This document shows, one piece after another, positions 15,212-23,787 of a stretch of 64,000 nucleotides of DNA. Source of the DNA: Pseudomonadota bacterium (GTDB lineage: Bacteria > Pseudomonadota > Gammaproteobacteria > Steroidobacterales > Steroidobacteraceae); assembly GCA_016720075.1 (NCBI GenBank), contig JADJXW010000001.1, positions 372,001 through 436,000 on the forward strand. Direction: 5' to 3'. The translations under genes and the position numbers were made by a program. Within the stretch, counting starts at the first letter, position 1, and each line of letters begins with the position of its first letter. The notes under the pieces were generated by a model. The model was not told the DNA's origin, did not search any database, and worked only from the letters and a program-made list of their open reading frames with translations.

Positions 15212-16354
15212 ATGTCAGAGCCCCGCCTGCAGGCCATCCGCCCCGCGCCACTGCCGCCCCAGGGCGACGCTGCGCTCATCGCCGTGGATCGCTCCCTGGG
15301 CGAGCTGCGACGCGGAAGGGGCATCGCCGTGCGTGATGCCAAGGGCTGGCGCCTGGTGGTGCCGCTGGAAACCGCGGATGCCTCCCTCATCGATTACATA
15401 TTGCGCCAGCCTGGCGCCGAGCTGGTGGTGACCGGCGCGCGCGCCGCGGCGCTCAAGGTGCCCTGCGAGGCCGATGAGGTGCTGCTGCTCACGCTGCCCC
15501 CGGGCCTTGCAACCGATCAGGTGCGTGAACTGGGGCACCACTGGGATGCCGATGGCTGGCGCAGCGCGCTGGGCGGTGCCGTGCCGCTGGCCACCTGCGC
15601 TGATGCGGTGTGCCTTGCCGCCGTGCAGCTTGCCAAGAGCGCGCAGCTGCTGCCCGCATTGCTCGTCGCGCCGCTGCAGATCGGTGCGGTGCCGGCCAAT
15701 GTGCTCGCGGTCGACATCGCGGACGTGGAACGCCATGCGCAGCCGCGCGAGGACGACCTGCTGCGCATCAGCGAGGCGCGTGTGCCGCTGCGCGAAGGCG
15801 AAGACAGCCGCCTGGTGCTGTTCCGCGACCGCCGCGATGCCAGCGAACATGTGGCCGTGATCGTGGGCAGGCCCGATCCAGCCGGCGTGGTTCCAGTGCG
15901 CGCGCATTCCTCGTGCTTCACCGGCGACCTGCTGGGCAGCCTGCGCTGCGATTGCGGGGAACAGCTGCAGACCGCGGTCAAGCGGCTGCACGAGGCCGGC
16001 GGTGGCGTGCTGCTCTACCTGGCGCAGGAAGGGCGCGGCATCGGCCTTGCCAACAAGCTGCGCGCCTACCAGCTGCAGGACGACGGCCTCGACACGCTGG
16101 ATGCCGACCGGCACCTGGGGTTCAGCGCCGACGAGCGCAGCTACGCCATTGCGGCAGCCATGCTGCGCCAGCTGGGATTCACGCGCATCCGCCTGCTGAC
16201 CAACAGTCCGCACAAGCTGCGCGAGCTGCGCGCGCGCGGCATCGACGTGCAGGAAATGGAATCCCTGGTGGCCGCGCCCAACGTGCACAACGAGCGCTAC
16301 ATCCGCACCAAGCGCGATCGCGCCGGGCATATCATTCCGGGCGACGAACCCTGA
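15212..16354 (+). CDS. ribA: GTP cyclohydrolase II, with degenerate N-terminal domain
   Basis: The 380-residue protein catalyses the first step of riboflavin synthesis, opening GTP to the diaminopyrimidinone. The C-terminal half is standard RibA: zinc ligands C235, C246 and C248 (SSCFTGDLLGSLRCDCGEQL), the catalytic segment LYLAQEGRGIGLANKLRAYQLQD, and TNSPHKLRELRARGIDV. The first 180 residues resemble a worn RibB-like domain (LGELRRGRGIAVRD...) as in the long RibA forms of some proteobacteria, and they lack obvious RibB catalytic motifs. The start ATG 15212 follows a strong terminator, so ribA has its own promoter or is controlled by read-through. Confidence 0.93.
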   Translation: MSEPRLQAIRPAPLPPQGDAALIAVDRSLGELRRGRGIAVRDAKGWRLVVPLETADASLIDYILRQPGAELVVTGARAAALKVPCEADEVLLLTLPPGLATDQVRELGHHWDADGWRSALGGAVPLATCADAVCLAAVQLAKSAQLLPALLVAPLQIGAVPANVLAVDIADVERHAQPREDDLLRISEARVPLREGEDSRLVLFRDRRDASEHVAVIVGRPDPAGVVPVRAHSSCFTGDLLGSLRCDCGEQLQTAVKRLHEAGGGVLLYLAQEGRGIGLANKLRAYQLQDDGLDTLDADRHLGFSADERSYAIAAAMLRQLGFTRIRLLTNSPHKLRELRARGIDVQEMESLVAAPNVHNERYIRTKRDRAGHIIPGDEP

Positions 16355-16363
16355 AGAACGCGC

Positions 16364-18265
16364 TCAGGCGCCTTCCAGTTCCTCGCTGATCTCCAGCCAC
16401 TCGGTTTCCACTTCGCCGGTTTCCTGCGCCACCCGCGCGCGCTCGGCGGTCAGTTCGAGCTGGCGCTTGCGTTCGGCGGCGCCGTAGAGGGCCGGATCAG
16501 ACAGCTGCTCATCCAGTTCCTTCGCCCGCTGCGCCAGCTCTCCCATGCGCTTTTCCACGCGCGCCAGGCGCGAGCGCAGCGCGGAAGGGTTGCGCCGCGC
16601 GGCCGGGGGTTTCGCGGCCGGTCGCGGTTCGGCCGCCTTTGCGGGTTTCGCCGCAGCGGCAGCAGGTGCGCTTGCAGCGGCGCCGCTGCGCGCCAGCCAG
16701 CGCGCATAGTCGTCAAGGTCGCCATCGAATTCCTCCACGCGGCCGCCATCCACCAGCAGGAAGCGGTCGGTCACCGAGGAGAGCAGGTGCCGGTCATGCG
16801 ACACCATCACCACCGCGCCCGTGTATTCCTGCAGCGCCATCGCCAGTGCCTGGCGCATTTCAAGGTCAAGGTGGTTGGTGGGTTCATCGAGCAGCAGCAG
16901 GTTGGGGCGGCGCCAGGCCACCAGCGCCAGCGCGAGACGGGCTTTCTCGCCGCCCGAGAAGGGGCCCACCGGTTCGAACACGCGATCACCGCGGAAACCG
17001 AAGCTGCCGAGGTAATCGCGTTGCTCCTGATCGCCAGGACGCTGGCCCAGCGAGGCCGCCAGGCGCTGCACATGCAGCAGCGCCGAGGCATCGGCATCCA
17101 GTTGCTCGAGCTGGTGCTGCGCGAAATAGCCCAGCGTCAGGTCGCGCGCGTCATCGCGCGTGCCGCCACGGCCGGGCAGTTCCTGCGCCAGCAGCTTGAT
17201 CAGCGTCGACTTGCCCGCGCCGTTGCGGCCGAGCAGCGAGATGCGATCGCCGGGATAGATCGTGAGGCTCACGCCCGAGATCAGCACGCGATCGCCGTAG
17301 CCCGCCGACTGGGCCTGCAGCGCCATCAGCGGCCGCGGCAGCTTCAGTGGTTCGGCGAAGCTGAACTCGAAGGGCGAGTCCACATGGGCGGGCGCGATGC
17401 GCTGCATGCGCTCCAGCGCCTTGATGCGGCTCTGCGCCTGGCGCGCCTTGGTGGCGCTGGCGCGAAAGCGCGCTACGAAGGCCTCCATGTGCGCGATCTC
17501 GCGCTGCTGCTTGGCGAACAGCGTCGACTGCTGCGCCAGCTGCATCGCGCGCGTGGTCTCGAAGTCGGAATAGTTGCCGCTGTACACGGCGGCCTTGCCC
17601 TGCTCGATGTTGACGATGCGGTTCACCACGCGATCCAGGAACTCCCGGTCATGGGCGATCAGCAGCAGCGTGCCGGGGTAGGCCCTGAGCCAACCTTCCA
17701 GCCAGACGATGGCGTCAAGGTCCAGGTGATTGGTGGGCTCGTCGAGCAGCAGCAGCTCCGAGCGGCACATCAGCGCGCGCGCCACGTTCAGCCGCACGCG
17801 CCAGCCGCCCGAGAAATCGCGCACCGCGCGGGTTTCGTCGGCCGGGGAGAACCCCAGGCCGTGCATCAGCGTGCCGGCGCGGGCCTTGGCGTCATAGCCG
17901 CCGATCGAAGCGTACTGGGTGTAGAGGTTCGCAAGCTTCGTGCCGTCGCTGTCGCCGGCCTCGGCTTCGGCGATGCGCGCCTCGAGCGCGCGCAGCTCGG
18001 CATCGCCATCGAGCACGAACTCGATGGCCTGGCGGTCGCTGGCCTCCAGTTCCTGGGACACATGCGCCACCGCCAGGTTCGACGGCATCTCGAAATGGCC
18101 GGCGTCCGGCTGCAGTTCGCCGCGCACCAGCGCCAGCAGGCTGGACTTGCCGCTGCCGTTTTCGCCCGTGATGCCGACCTTCTCGCCGCGAAACAGGCTG
18201 AAGTCGGCCTCCGCGAACAGAATCCGCGGGCCGCGCCTGAGGGTGACGGCATCGAACTTCAGCAT
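16364..18265 (-). CDS. yheS: ABC-F family ATPase, YheS type
   Basis: The 633-residue soluble protein has two ABC cassettes. Walker A sites are GENGSGKSS (about residue 34) and GRNGAGKST (about 340). Signatures are FSGGWR and FSGGEKAR, and each has LLLLDEPTNHLDL. The inter-domain linker (TLFAKQQREIAHMEAFVARFRASATKARQAQSRIKALERM) and a C-terminal coiled coil (about 565-633) match E. coli YheS. ABC-F proteins act on the ribosome in translation rather than in transport. ATG 18265 was chosen because MLKFDAVTLRRG is the family N-terminus. It is divergent from the copper chaperone. Confidence 0.93.
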   Translation of the reverse strand: MLKFDAVTLRRGPRILFAEADFSLFRGEKVGITGENGSGKSSLLALVRGELQPDAGHFEMPSNLAVAHVSQELEASDRQAIEFVLDGDAELRALEARIAEAEAGDSDGTKLANLYTQYASIGGYDAKARAGTLMHGLGFSPADETRAVRDFSGGWRVRLNVARALMCRSELLLLDEPTNHLDLDAIVWLEGWLRAYPGTLLLIAHDREFLDRVVNRIVNIEQGKAAVYSGNYSDFETTRAMQLAQQSTLFAKQQREIAHMEAFVARFRASATKARQAQSRIKALERMQRIAPAHVDSPFEFSFAEPLKLPRPLMALQAQSAGYGDRVLISGVSLTIYPGDRISLLGRNGAGKSTLIKLLAQELPGRGGTRDDARDLTLGYFAQHQLEQLDADASALLHVQRLAASLGQRPGDQEQRDYLGSFGFRGDRVFEPVGPFSGGEKARLALALVAWRRPNLLLLDEPTNHLDLEMRQALAMALQEYTGAVVMVSHDRHLLSSVTDRFLLVDGGRVEEFDGDLDDYARWLARSGAAASAPAAAAAKPAKAAEPRPAAKPPAARRNPSALRSRLARVEKRMGELAQRAKELDEQLSDPALYGAAERKRQLELTAERARVAQETGEVETEWLEISEELEGA

Positions 18266-18346
18266 GCGAAGGGCCAAACCGGTTGGGCCGGGCAGGTTAG
18301 GCAAGCCATGCCACCGGCGCAAGCGGCGCGTAGAATGCGGGGCATC

Positions 18347-18796
18347 ATGAAGAACACCATGCTGATGCTGGCCCTGCTGCTGTCGCCACTGGCGCGCGCG
18401 GATATCCTCGCGAGCGAGGGCTGGTCGCGCGCCACGCCGCCGGGCACCACCACGGCGGTGGGCTACCTGGTGGTCACCAACACCAGCGGCGAGTCACGCA
18501 GCCTGATGCGCATCGTCTCGCCGGTCAGCGATCGGGTGATGATCCATCGCAGCAGCATCGACCACAATGGCGTGGCCCGCATGTGGCCGGTGGGCCAACT
18601 GGAGTTGAAGCCGGGTGAGGCCTTCCGGTTCGACCCCAACGGCTTCCATGTGATGTTCCTGGGCATCAAGGCGCCTTTCGTCACGGGCGCCAAGGTGCCG
18701 CTGTCGCTGCTGTTCGAAGATGAAAAAGAAGTGACGGTGATGCTGGAAGTCAGGCCGCTGGTGCCCGACGTACCGGCGGCGCATCGCCCGCACTGA
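18347..18796 (+). CDS. Periplasmic copper chaperone PCuAC
   Basis: The 149-residue protein has a signal peptide (MKNTMLMLALLLSPLARA) and the PCuAC fold with copper ligands in the pattern H(M)-x10-M...H-x-M. VMIHRSSIDHNGVARMWP (about 62-79) supplies Met/His, and NGFHVMFLG (about 100-108) supplies HxM. It delivers Cu(I) to cytochrome oxidase CuA or other periplasmic acceptors. No SCO-like partner is adjacent. An upstream ATG (18335) is possible, but MKN gives the cleaner signal peptide. Confidence 0.88.
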   Translation: MKNTMLMLALLLSPLARADILASEGWSRATPPGTTTAVGYLVVTNTSGESRSLMRIVSPVSDRVMIHRSSIDHNGVARMWPVGQLELKPGEAFRFDPNGFHVMFLGIKAPFVTGAKVPLSLLFEDEKEVTVMLEVRPLVPDVPAAHRPH

Positions 18797-18802
18797 GCCC
18801 GA

Positions 18803-19069
18803 TCAGCGGAACGAAGGATCCAGCTTGCGCAGCGCGTCGGCGACATTCGTTTCGCCGGTGCTCTCGAGGTCTTCCTTCGAGTAGCTGCGGTACGGTCCGC
18901 GCGCCGCCTTCTTGCAGTCCTCGGGCTTCGCCAGCTTCATGTGAGAGCCGGGTACGTGCGTGCACTTGGCCGGTTCCGGGGCTTTCTTCGGTGCTTCCTC
19001 GGCAACGCCGATGTCACAGACCAGCAGCAGGCCGGCGATGCCGGCGAAGAGTCGGGAGCGGTAGTTCAT
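18803..19069 (-). CDS. Small secreted protein with TonB-plug-like C-terminus
   Basis: The 88-residue product has a signal peptide (about 1-23) and a Lys/Pro-rich linker. Two cysteines frame CTHVPGSHMKLAKPEDC. The tail YSKEDLESTGETNVADALRKLDP resembles the plug motif of TonB-dependent receptors (ITREDLEATGATNVADALRRL). No barrel follows. ATG 19069 is preferred over 19096 because it begins the signal peptide directly. No function is known. It sits 29 bases downstream of the SUI1/YciH gene and could share its transcript. Confidence 0.6.
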   Translation of the reverse strand: MNYRSRLFAGIAGLLLVCDIGVAEEAPKKAPEPAKCTHVPGSHMKLAKPEDCKKAARGPYRSYSKEDLESTGETNVADALRKLDPSFR

Positions 19070-19097
19070 GGTGCTCACCTCGCGAAGTGGGCCCATC

Positions 19098-19388
19098 CTA
19101 ACCCCCGGCGCGCTTGGCGTCGTACCCCAGCTTCACCAGTTCTGCCACCAGCCGGTCCCGGTGCTCGCCCTGTATCTCGATGCGGCCGTCGCGCGCAGCT
19201 CCGCCGGCCCCGCAGGCGCGCTTGAGGTCCTTGGCCAGCGCCTCCAGCGCCTCGGCGCCCAGCGGCAGTCCGGTGACCACCGTCACCCCTTTGCCGCCCC
19301 GGCCAGCCACCTCGCGTCCCACGCGCACCCTGGCCGGCCCAGGAGGCCCGGCGGGTTTCGCTGCCGGCTGCTTGACCGGCCTGGACAT
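19098..19388 (-). CDS. yciH: SUI1/YciH-family translation factor homologue
   Basis: The 96-residue protein has a basic Pro/Ala-rich N-terminus and then the SUI1/eIF1-like fold: GGKGVTVVTGLPLGAEALEALAKDLKRACGAGGAARDGRIEIQG and a closing LGYDAKRAGG. Bacterial YciH proteins resemble eIF1 and may influence start-codon fidelity, though they are not essential. ATG 19388 is chosen; an in-frame ATG 11 codons upstream is possible. Confidence 0.85.
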   Translation of the reverse strand: MSRPVKQPAAKPAGPPGPARVRVGREVAGRGGKGVTVVTGLPLGAEALEALAKDLKRACGAGGAARDGRIEIQGEHRDRLVAELVKLGYDAKRAGG

Positions 19389-19454
19389 GACGACGCCGCG
19401 AAAGGTGTGTGTGGGCTTCATATACTGGCGTGACGGGTGATGAGGAAAACAATA

Positions 19455-20252
19455 ATGCTTGATCAATGGCTGGGTCGCGACCGGATCATTGCCGGCGCCA
19501 ATTTCAACCGCTGGCTGATCCCGCCCGCCGCGCTCGCCATCCACCTGTGCATCGGCATGGCCTATGGCTTCAGCGTGTTCTGGTTGCCGCTGTCGCGTTC
19601 GCTGGGGGTAACCGCACCCATCGCCTGTGCGCCCGACACGTCGGTCTGGACGTACCTTTTTACCACCACCTGCGACTGGCCGCAGCCCATGCTGGGCTGG
19701 ACGTACACGCTGTTCTTCGTGCTGCTGGGTTCTGCGGCCGCGCTGTTCGGACACTGGCTGGAAACCGCAGGTCCACGCAAGGCAGGCGTGGTCTCGGCGC
19801 TGTGCTGGTCGGGCGGCCTGCTGCTGGGCGCGCTCGGCGTGCACCTGCATCAGTTGTGGCTGCTGTGGCTGGGCTGCGGCGTGATCGGTGGCTTCGGCCT
19901 TGGCCTGGGCTACATATCGCCCGTATCCACGCTCATCAAGTGGTTTCCGGATCGGCGCGGCATGGCCACGGGCCTTGCCATCATGGGTTTCGGCGGCGGC
20001 GCGATGATCGGTTCGCCGCTGGCGGACCGGTTGATGCAGCACTTCGCCACGCCCACCTCGGTGGGTGTGGCGCCCACACTGGTGACGCTGGCGCTGCTCT
20101 ACCTGGTCGCCATGCTGCTCGGTGCATTCGGGTATCGGGTTCCGCCCACGGGCTGGGCGCCGGCCGGGTGGACCGCACCGCCACCCGCAGCAACTAGGGA
20201 ACCTCTGCACAGGTACCCATTGTTGACCGATACTGCGTGCAGCGAACAGTAA
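19455..20252 (+). pseudogene. MFS transporter (OFA-type), 3' half lost at an IS5 insertion
   Basis: ATG 19455 (with AGGA about 9 bases upstream) opens a membrane protein. Its first 240 residues match the N-half of OFA-type major facilitators: NRWLIPPAALAIHLCIGMAYGFSVF, GPRKAGVVSALCWSGG, GVIGGFGLGLGYISPVSTLIKWFPDRRGMATGLAIMGFGGGAMIGSP. Intact relatives have 12 helices. Here about seven remain. Coding then runs into the IS left end at about 20198 and stops 18 codons later. The missing half is not found after the IS, so a deletion accompanied or followed insertion. Transport function is very unlikely. Confidence 0.8.
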
Positions 20253-21340
20253 CGGCAGGGAAGTGATGAAGCAGACGACGTTTGCATCGCTGGCCTGGAA
20301 CGGCAAGGGCAAGGGCAAGATTACGCGGCGCGAACGCTTCCTGGCCGAGATGGATGCGGTGATCCCTGGGCAAGGCTTGCTGCCTTGATCGAGCCGTACT
20401 ACCCGAAGGCTGGCAACGGCACCCAGCCGATGCCCCTGGAGCGGATGCTGCGCATCTACTTCATGCAGAACTGGTTCAACCTGTCGGATCCGGCCGCCGA
20501 AGACTCGCTCTACGACTCCGAGTCGATGCGCCGCTTTGCGGGCATCGAGCTGGCCGAGGATACGGTGCCGGATGAGACCACGATCCTGCGCCCGGCACCT
20601 GCTGGGCAGCCAAGTTGACCGAGCAGATCTTTGCCGAGGTGCGAGGACTGCTGGAGCAGAAGCGCCTGCTGCTCAAGTCCGGAACGATCGTGGATGCGAC
20701 CATCATTGCCGCTCCGCCCTCGACCAAGAACGCCGACGGCAAGCGTGACCCGGAGATGCACCAGACGAAGAAGGGTAAAGACTGGCACTTCGGGATGAAG
20801 GCGCATATCGGGACGGACCGGCGCGGCATCGTCACAGCCTGAGCACCACGGCTGCCAACGTGCATGACAGCACCCAGATGCACAAGCTGCTGCGTGGCGA
20901 TGAGCGGGAGGTGTTCGGCGACCAGGCCTACTGGAACGAGTCGCACCGGCACAGTGCGCTGGAGCAAGGCATCCGCTACCGGATCAACCGCCGCTCGCCC
21001 GCAGGGCGCTGAGCCCGTACCAGCGCTGGATCAACCGCCGGCGCTCCGGCTGGGGCGCGTTGAGCAGCGTGTTCCATGGTCAAGCGGCCGGGGTTCAGCA
21101 AGGCTGCGTTATCGGGGACTGGCGAAGAACACCGCGCGGCTGTTCACGGCCTTGGCGCTGGCCAACCTGATCTGCTCAGACGACGGTTGCTTACTCCCAG
21201 GGACGCGGCCGGTGAGAGCGGCAGAACGCAGACCATGTCCGCGATAGGCGGGCTCGCCCCGATCGCGTTCGCCCTGAGCCTGCGCATCGGATCTGCCAAT
21301 CCCAGCTGGTTTCCGCTGGGCGCCGCGCAGAGGCCTGCCC
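20198..21340 (+). mobile_element. IS5-family element, degenerate
   Basis: The left end GGGAACCTCTGCACAGG begins exactly where the MFS frame loses homology. A transposase relic follows. A weak candidate right end, GCGCAGAGGCCTGCCC at about 21325-21340, is a degenerate inverted match to the left end and gives a length of about 1.14 kb, normal for IS5-group elements. No clear target-site duplication was seen. The right boundary is uncertain. Confidence 0.6.
20266..21247 (+). pseudogene. IS5-family transposase, multiply frameshifted
   Basis: The reading starts with MKQTTFASLAW at ATG 20266 and shows the IS5 hallmarks in three shifting frames. These are RRERFLAEMDAVIP, then LIEPYYPKAGNG...MLRIYFMQNWFNLSDPAAEDSLYDSESMRRFAG...PDETTIL, then GTIVDATIIAAPPSTKN...DPEMHQTKKGKDWHFGMKAHIG, and near the end NTARLFTALALANL. 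Frame breaks occur near 20369, 20590, 20840 and 21010. No single frame can give a functional DDE enzyme. Confidence 0.85.
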
Positions 21341-22340
21341 GGTGTTCTACCTCGTTGCATCGTGGGCGTGGATCCCGGGATGATAGGCCCCGCAGTTCTG
21401 CTGCTGTGCCGACGCTGCGCCTGAACGGCGCGGGAACGGGATCGCCGGTTAGGCAAGGCACCGTGACGCTTGAGGAAGCGATCTGACGGCGACGCGAGGG
21501 CTGCTGGCGCGTTCGCGACGGCGCGTTGTCGCGTTCGGCGACTCACGCGTCGCGCAGCTGGCCACGATCGGCGCGGCCTTCGCCGCATGGGTGCCTGCCG
21601 GCGCTGTGCAACATCTTCGGCGCACAGCTGGCGTTCATCTCCGATTCGCCATCGGGTTTCGCGCCGAAGGTTCATTTCCGGCTGGGTGTGCTTCGGTCGC
21701 GGCGCGGCTGTACATCCGGCGCGCGCCTGACGGTGGCGCCATGAATGGCTGGTGGCCGTTCGTCGGATCTTCTGCATCATCCTGCACGATGCATGGCGGA
21801 CGGCATCGCGACCATCCGGCCACCTGCGGGCCTGTTCGGCACCCAGGCATGTGGGCGCCATCCATGGACGGGACTTCACCGCCTGAGTCGGTGGCCGGGA
21901 ACTGACACTGCCGCTGGGCCCGGTAAAATGACATTTGATCGCGGCACAGAAGCTGCGGCAGCGCCTGGGTCATGGCGCGGACCGAGGAACATCTGAATGA
22001 CTGATCGCGATGCGGATCCTGAAAGCACTCTTGAAGAGCCTGGGCCTCTGCCGGATTCAGGGCCCCCTGCGGCGCGCGTTCTCCGCAATCGGCACTTCAT
22101 CAGCGCTGCGGAGCCTGCTGCTCGCAGTCGCGGCTGCGCAGGCGCAATGCAGGTGGCGCTGCTGGCCGCGGCGACGGCCTGCGACCACCTCCGCCGTCCA
22201 TTCGCTGACAGCAGCGGATCGACGCTCGATCGCGACACTGGCCTGTCTTGCCGCCAATATGGCAGTCGCATTGCCCTGTATGGCGGGATCTGGACATGGC
22301 CTGCTGACCATGGCGCCGCCGCTGTTCGCGACTCATCGCG
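21341..22340. other. Decayed stretch without recognisable genes
   Basis: About 1 kb of high-GC sequence between the IS relic and the MATE gene. All long frames on both strands are Arg/Ser/Ala-rich with no hydrophobic or domain pattern. The lost half of the MFS transporter is not here. It is probably a degraded remnant of genes inactivated around the IS insertion. Confidence 0.5.
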
Positions 22341-23714
22341 CTAGACCAGGCGCTGGATCTTCTGCTTGCGCCAGAACAGCCGGTAATACGAAGACTGCAG
22401 CACCAGCATCGCGATGAAGGTGATCGGGTAGGCCATCCACACGCCGTTGATGCCGAAGCCCAGGCGCTGGCTCAGCAGCCATGCCGCGGGAATCTCCACC
22501 AGCAGGATGGCGCCGATGGACAGCATCACCGGCACCATCACGGTGCCGCTGGATCGCATCACGCCCGAGACCACGGCCGAGCAGCCGAACACCAGCGCGC
22601 TCCACAGCACGATGTACAGCAGGTCGAGCGCGATGCGCGTGGCCTCCGGGCTCTGCGTGAACAGGCCCACCAGCGGCCGCGCGAACAGGTAGCAGATGGC
22701 CAGCAGTGTGCCGGTGAAGGCGAGGTTGATGAAGATGCCCGAGCGCGTGATGGCGCCCAGCTTCTCCGGGTGCCCGGCGCCGATGGCCTGCGCGCCGAGG
22801 ATGGACGCTGCGATGGCGATGGACATGGCGGGGAACTGCACATAGCCCAGCACCTGGTTGCCCACGCCGTAGGCGGCCGTGGCATCGGAGCCGAAATCAT
22901 TTACCAGCCGCAGCAGCACGATTTCCGCCAGCGACATGACCACCATCTGCATTGCCGTGGGAATGCCGATGCGCAGCACTGATTTCAGGATGGCGCCGTC
23001 GATGCGCATGTGCTTCATGAGTTCGCGGTTCGGCGCCAGCGCATGGCCCTTGATGCGCATGTAGAAGCCGAGCCACACCAGCGTGACCAGGAACGAGGCG
23101 ACGAAGCCCACCGCAGCGCTGGCCACGCCCAATCGCGGCAGTCCCATCCAGCCGTTGATCAGCGCGGGCGTCACGACAAGGCCCACGATGGTGGAGACGA
23201 CCAGCGCGAACAACGGCGTGAGGGTATCGCCCACGCCGCGCATGATCGAGGTGAGCAGCAGGAAGGCGAAGAACCCGGGCATCGCGAACAGGCAGATGCG
23301 CGAGTAGTGCGTAGCCTCGGCCATGATGTCCGCCGGCGTGTGCAGCTTCTCGAGCATCAGGTGCGCGAAGCTGCCACCGAACAGCGCGACGATCACGCCC
23401 CCGAGCAGGCCCACGGTGAGCGTGGTGCCCGCCACCGCGCGGACGCGCTCGGGCTGCCGGGCGCCCCAGGCCTGGCCGATGAGCACCGAGGAGCCTGATC
23501 CCAGGCCCATCACGAAGGACATCAGGAAGAACATCACCGGGAAGAACGACGAGGCGGCTGCCAGCGCCTGCACGCCGATCATCTGGCCCAGGTAGATGTT
23601 ATTGATGGTGCCGGACAACGATTGCAGGACATTCGCCAGCATCATCGGCACCAGGAACATCAAAAAGACCTTCCAGGTGGGGGTGTCTGGATTGAATGCT
23701 GGGCGCATGCGCAT
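22341..23714 (-). CDS. MATE-family efflux transporter
   Basis: The 457-residue membrane protein has about 12 hydrophobic helices and the MATE architecture of two six-helix bundles. Examples are PMMLANVLQSLSGTINNIYLGQMIGVQALAAAS (about 22-54), QAWGARQPERVRAV (about 81-94), and the second-half counterpart GNQVLGYVQFPAMSIAIAASILGAQAIGAG. Members export cationic drugs or metabolites using Na+ or H+ gradients. The open frame runs further upstream, but ATG 23714 (MRMRPAFNPDTPTWK) is the natural start. It is divergent from the CBS-domain protein. Confidence 0.9.
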   Translation of the reverse strand: MRMRPAFNPDTPTWKVFLMFLVPMMLANVLQSLSGTINNIYLGQMIGVQALAAASSFFPVMFFLMSFVMGLGSGSSVLIGQAWGARQPERVRAVAGTTLTVGLLGGVIVALFGGSFAHLMLEKLHTPADIMAEATHYSRICLFAMPGFFAFLLLTSIMRGVGDTLTPLFALVVSTIVGLVVTPALINGWMGLPRLGVASAAVGFVASFLVTLVWLGFYMRIKGHALAPNRELMKHMRIDGAILKSVLRIGIPTAMQMVVMSLAEIVLLRLVNDFGSDATAAYGVGNQVLGYVQFPAMSIAIAASILGAQAIGAGHPEKLGAITRSGIFINLAFTGTLLAICYLFARPLVGLFTQSPEATRIALDLLYIVLWSALVFGCSAVVSGVMRSSGTVMVPVMLSIGAILLVEIPAAWLLSQRLGFGINGVWMAYPITFIAMLVLQSSYYRLFWRKQKIQRLV

Positions 23715-23787
23715 TGCTCCTGGGGCGCGGTATGATGCCAGTTCGCACTGCCACCGGTGGCCCCAAAGCGGGGCTCTAGACAATTCG

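Noticed and set aside
21109..21879. 256-codon leftward open frame after the IS relic
   Set aside because: It is Arg-rich and low-complexity and crosses the transposase relic, so it is not a credible gene.
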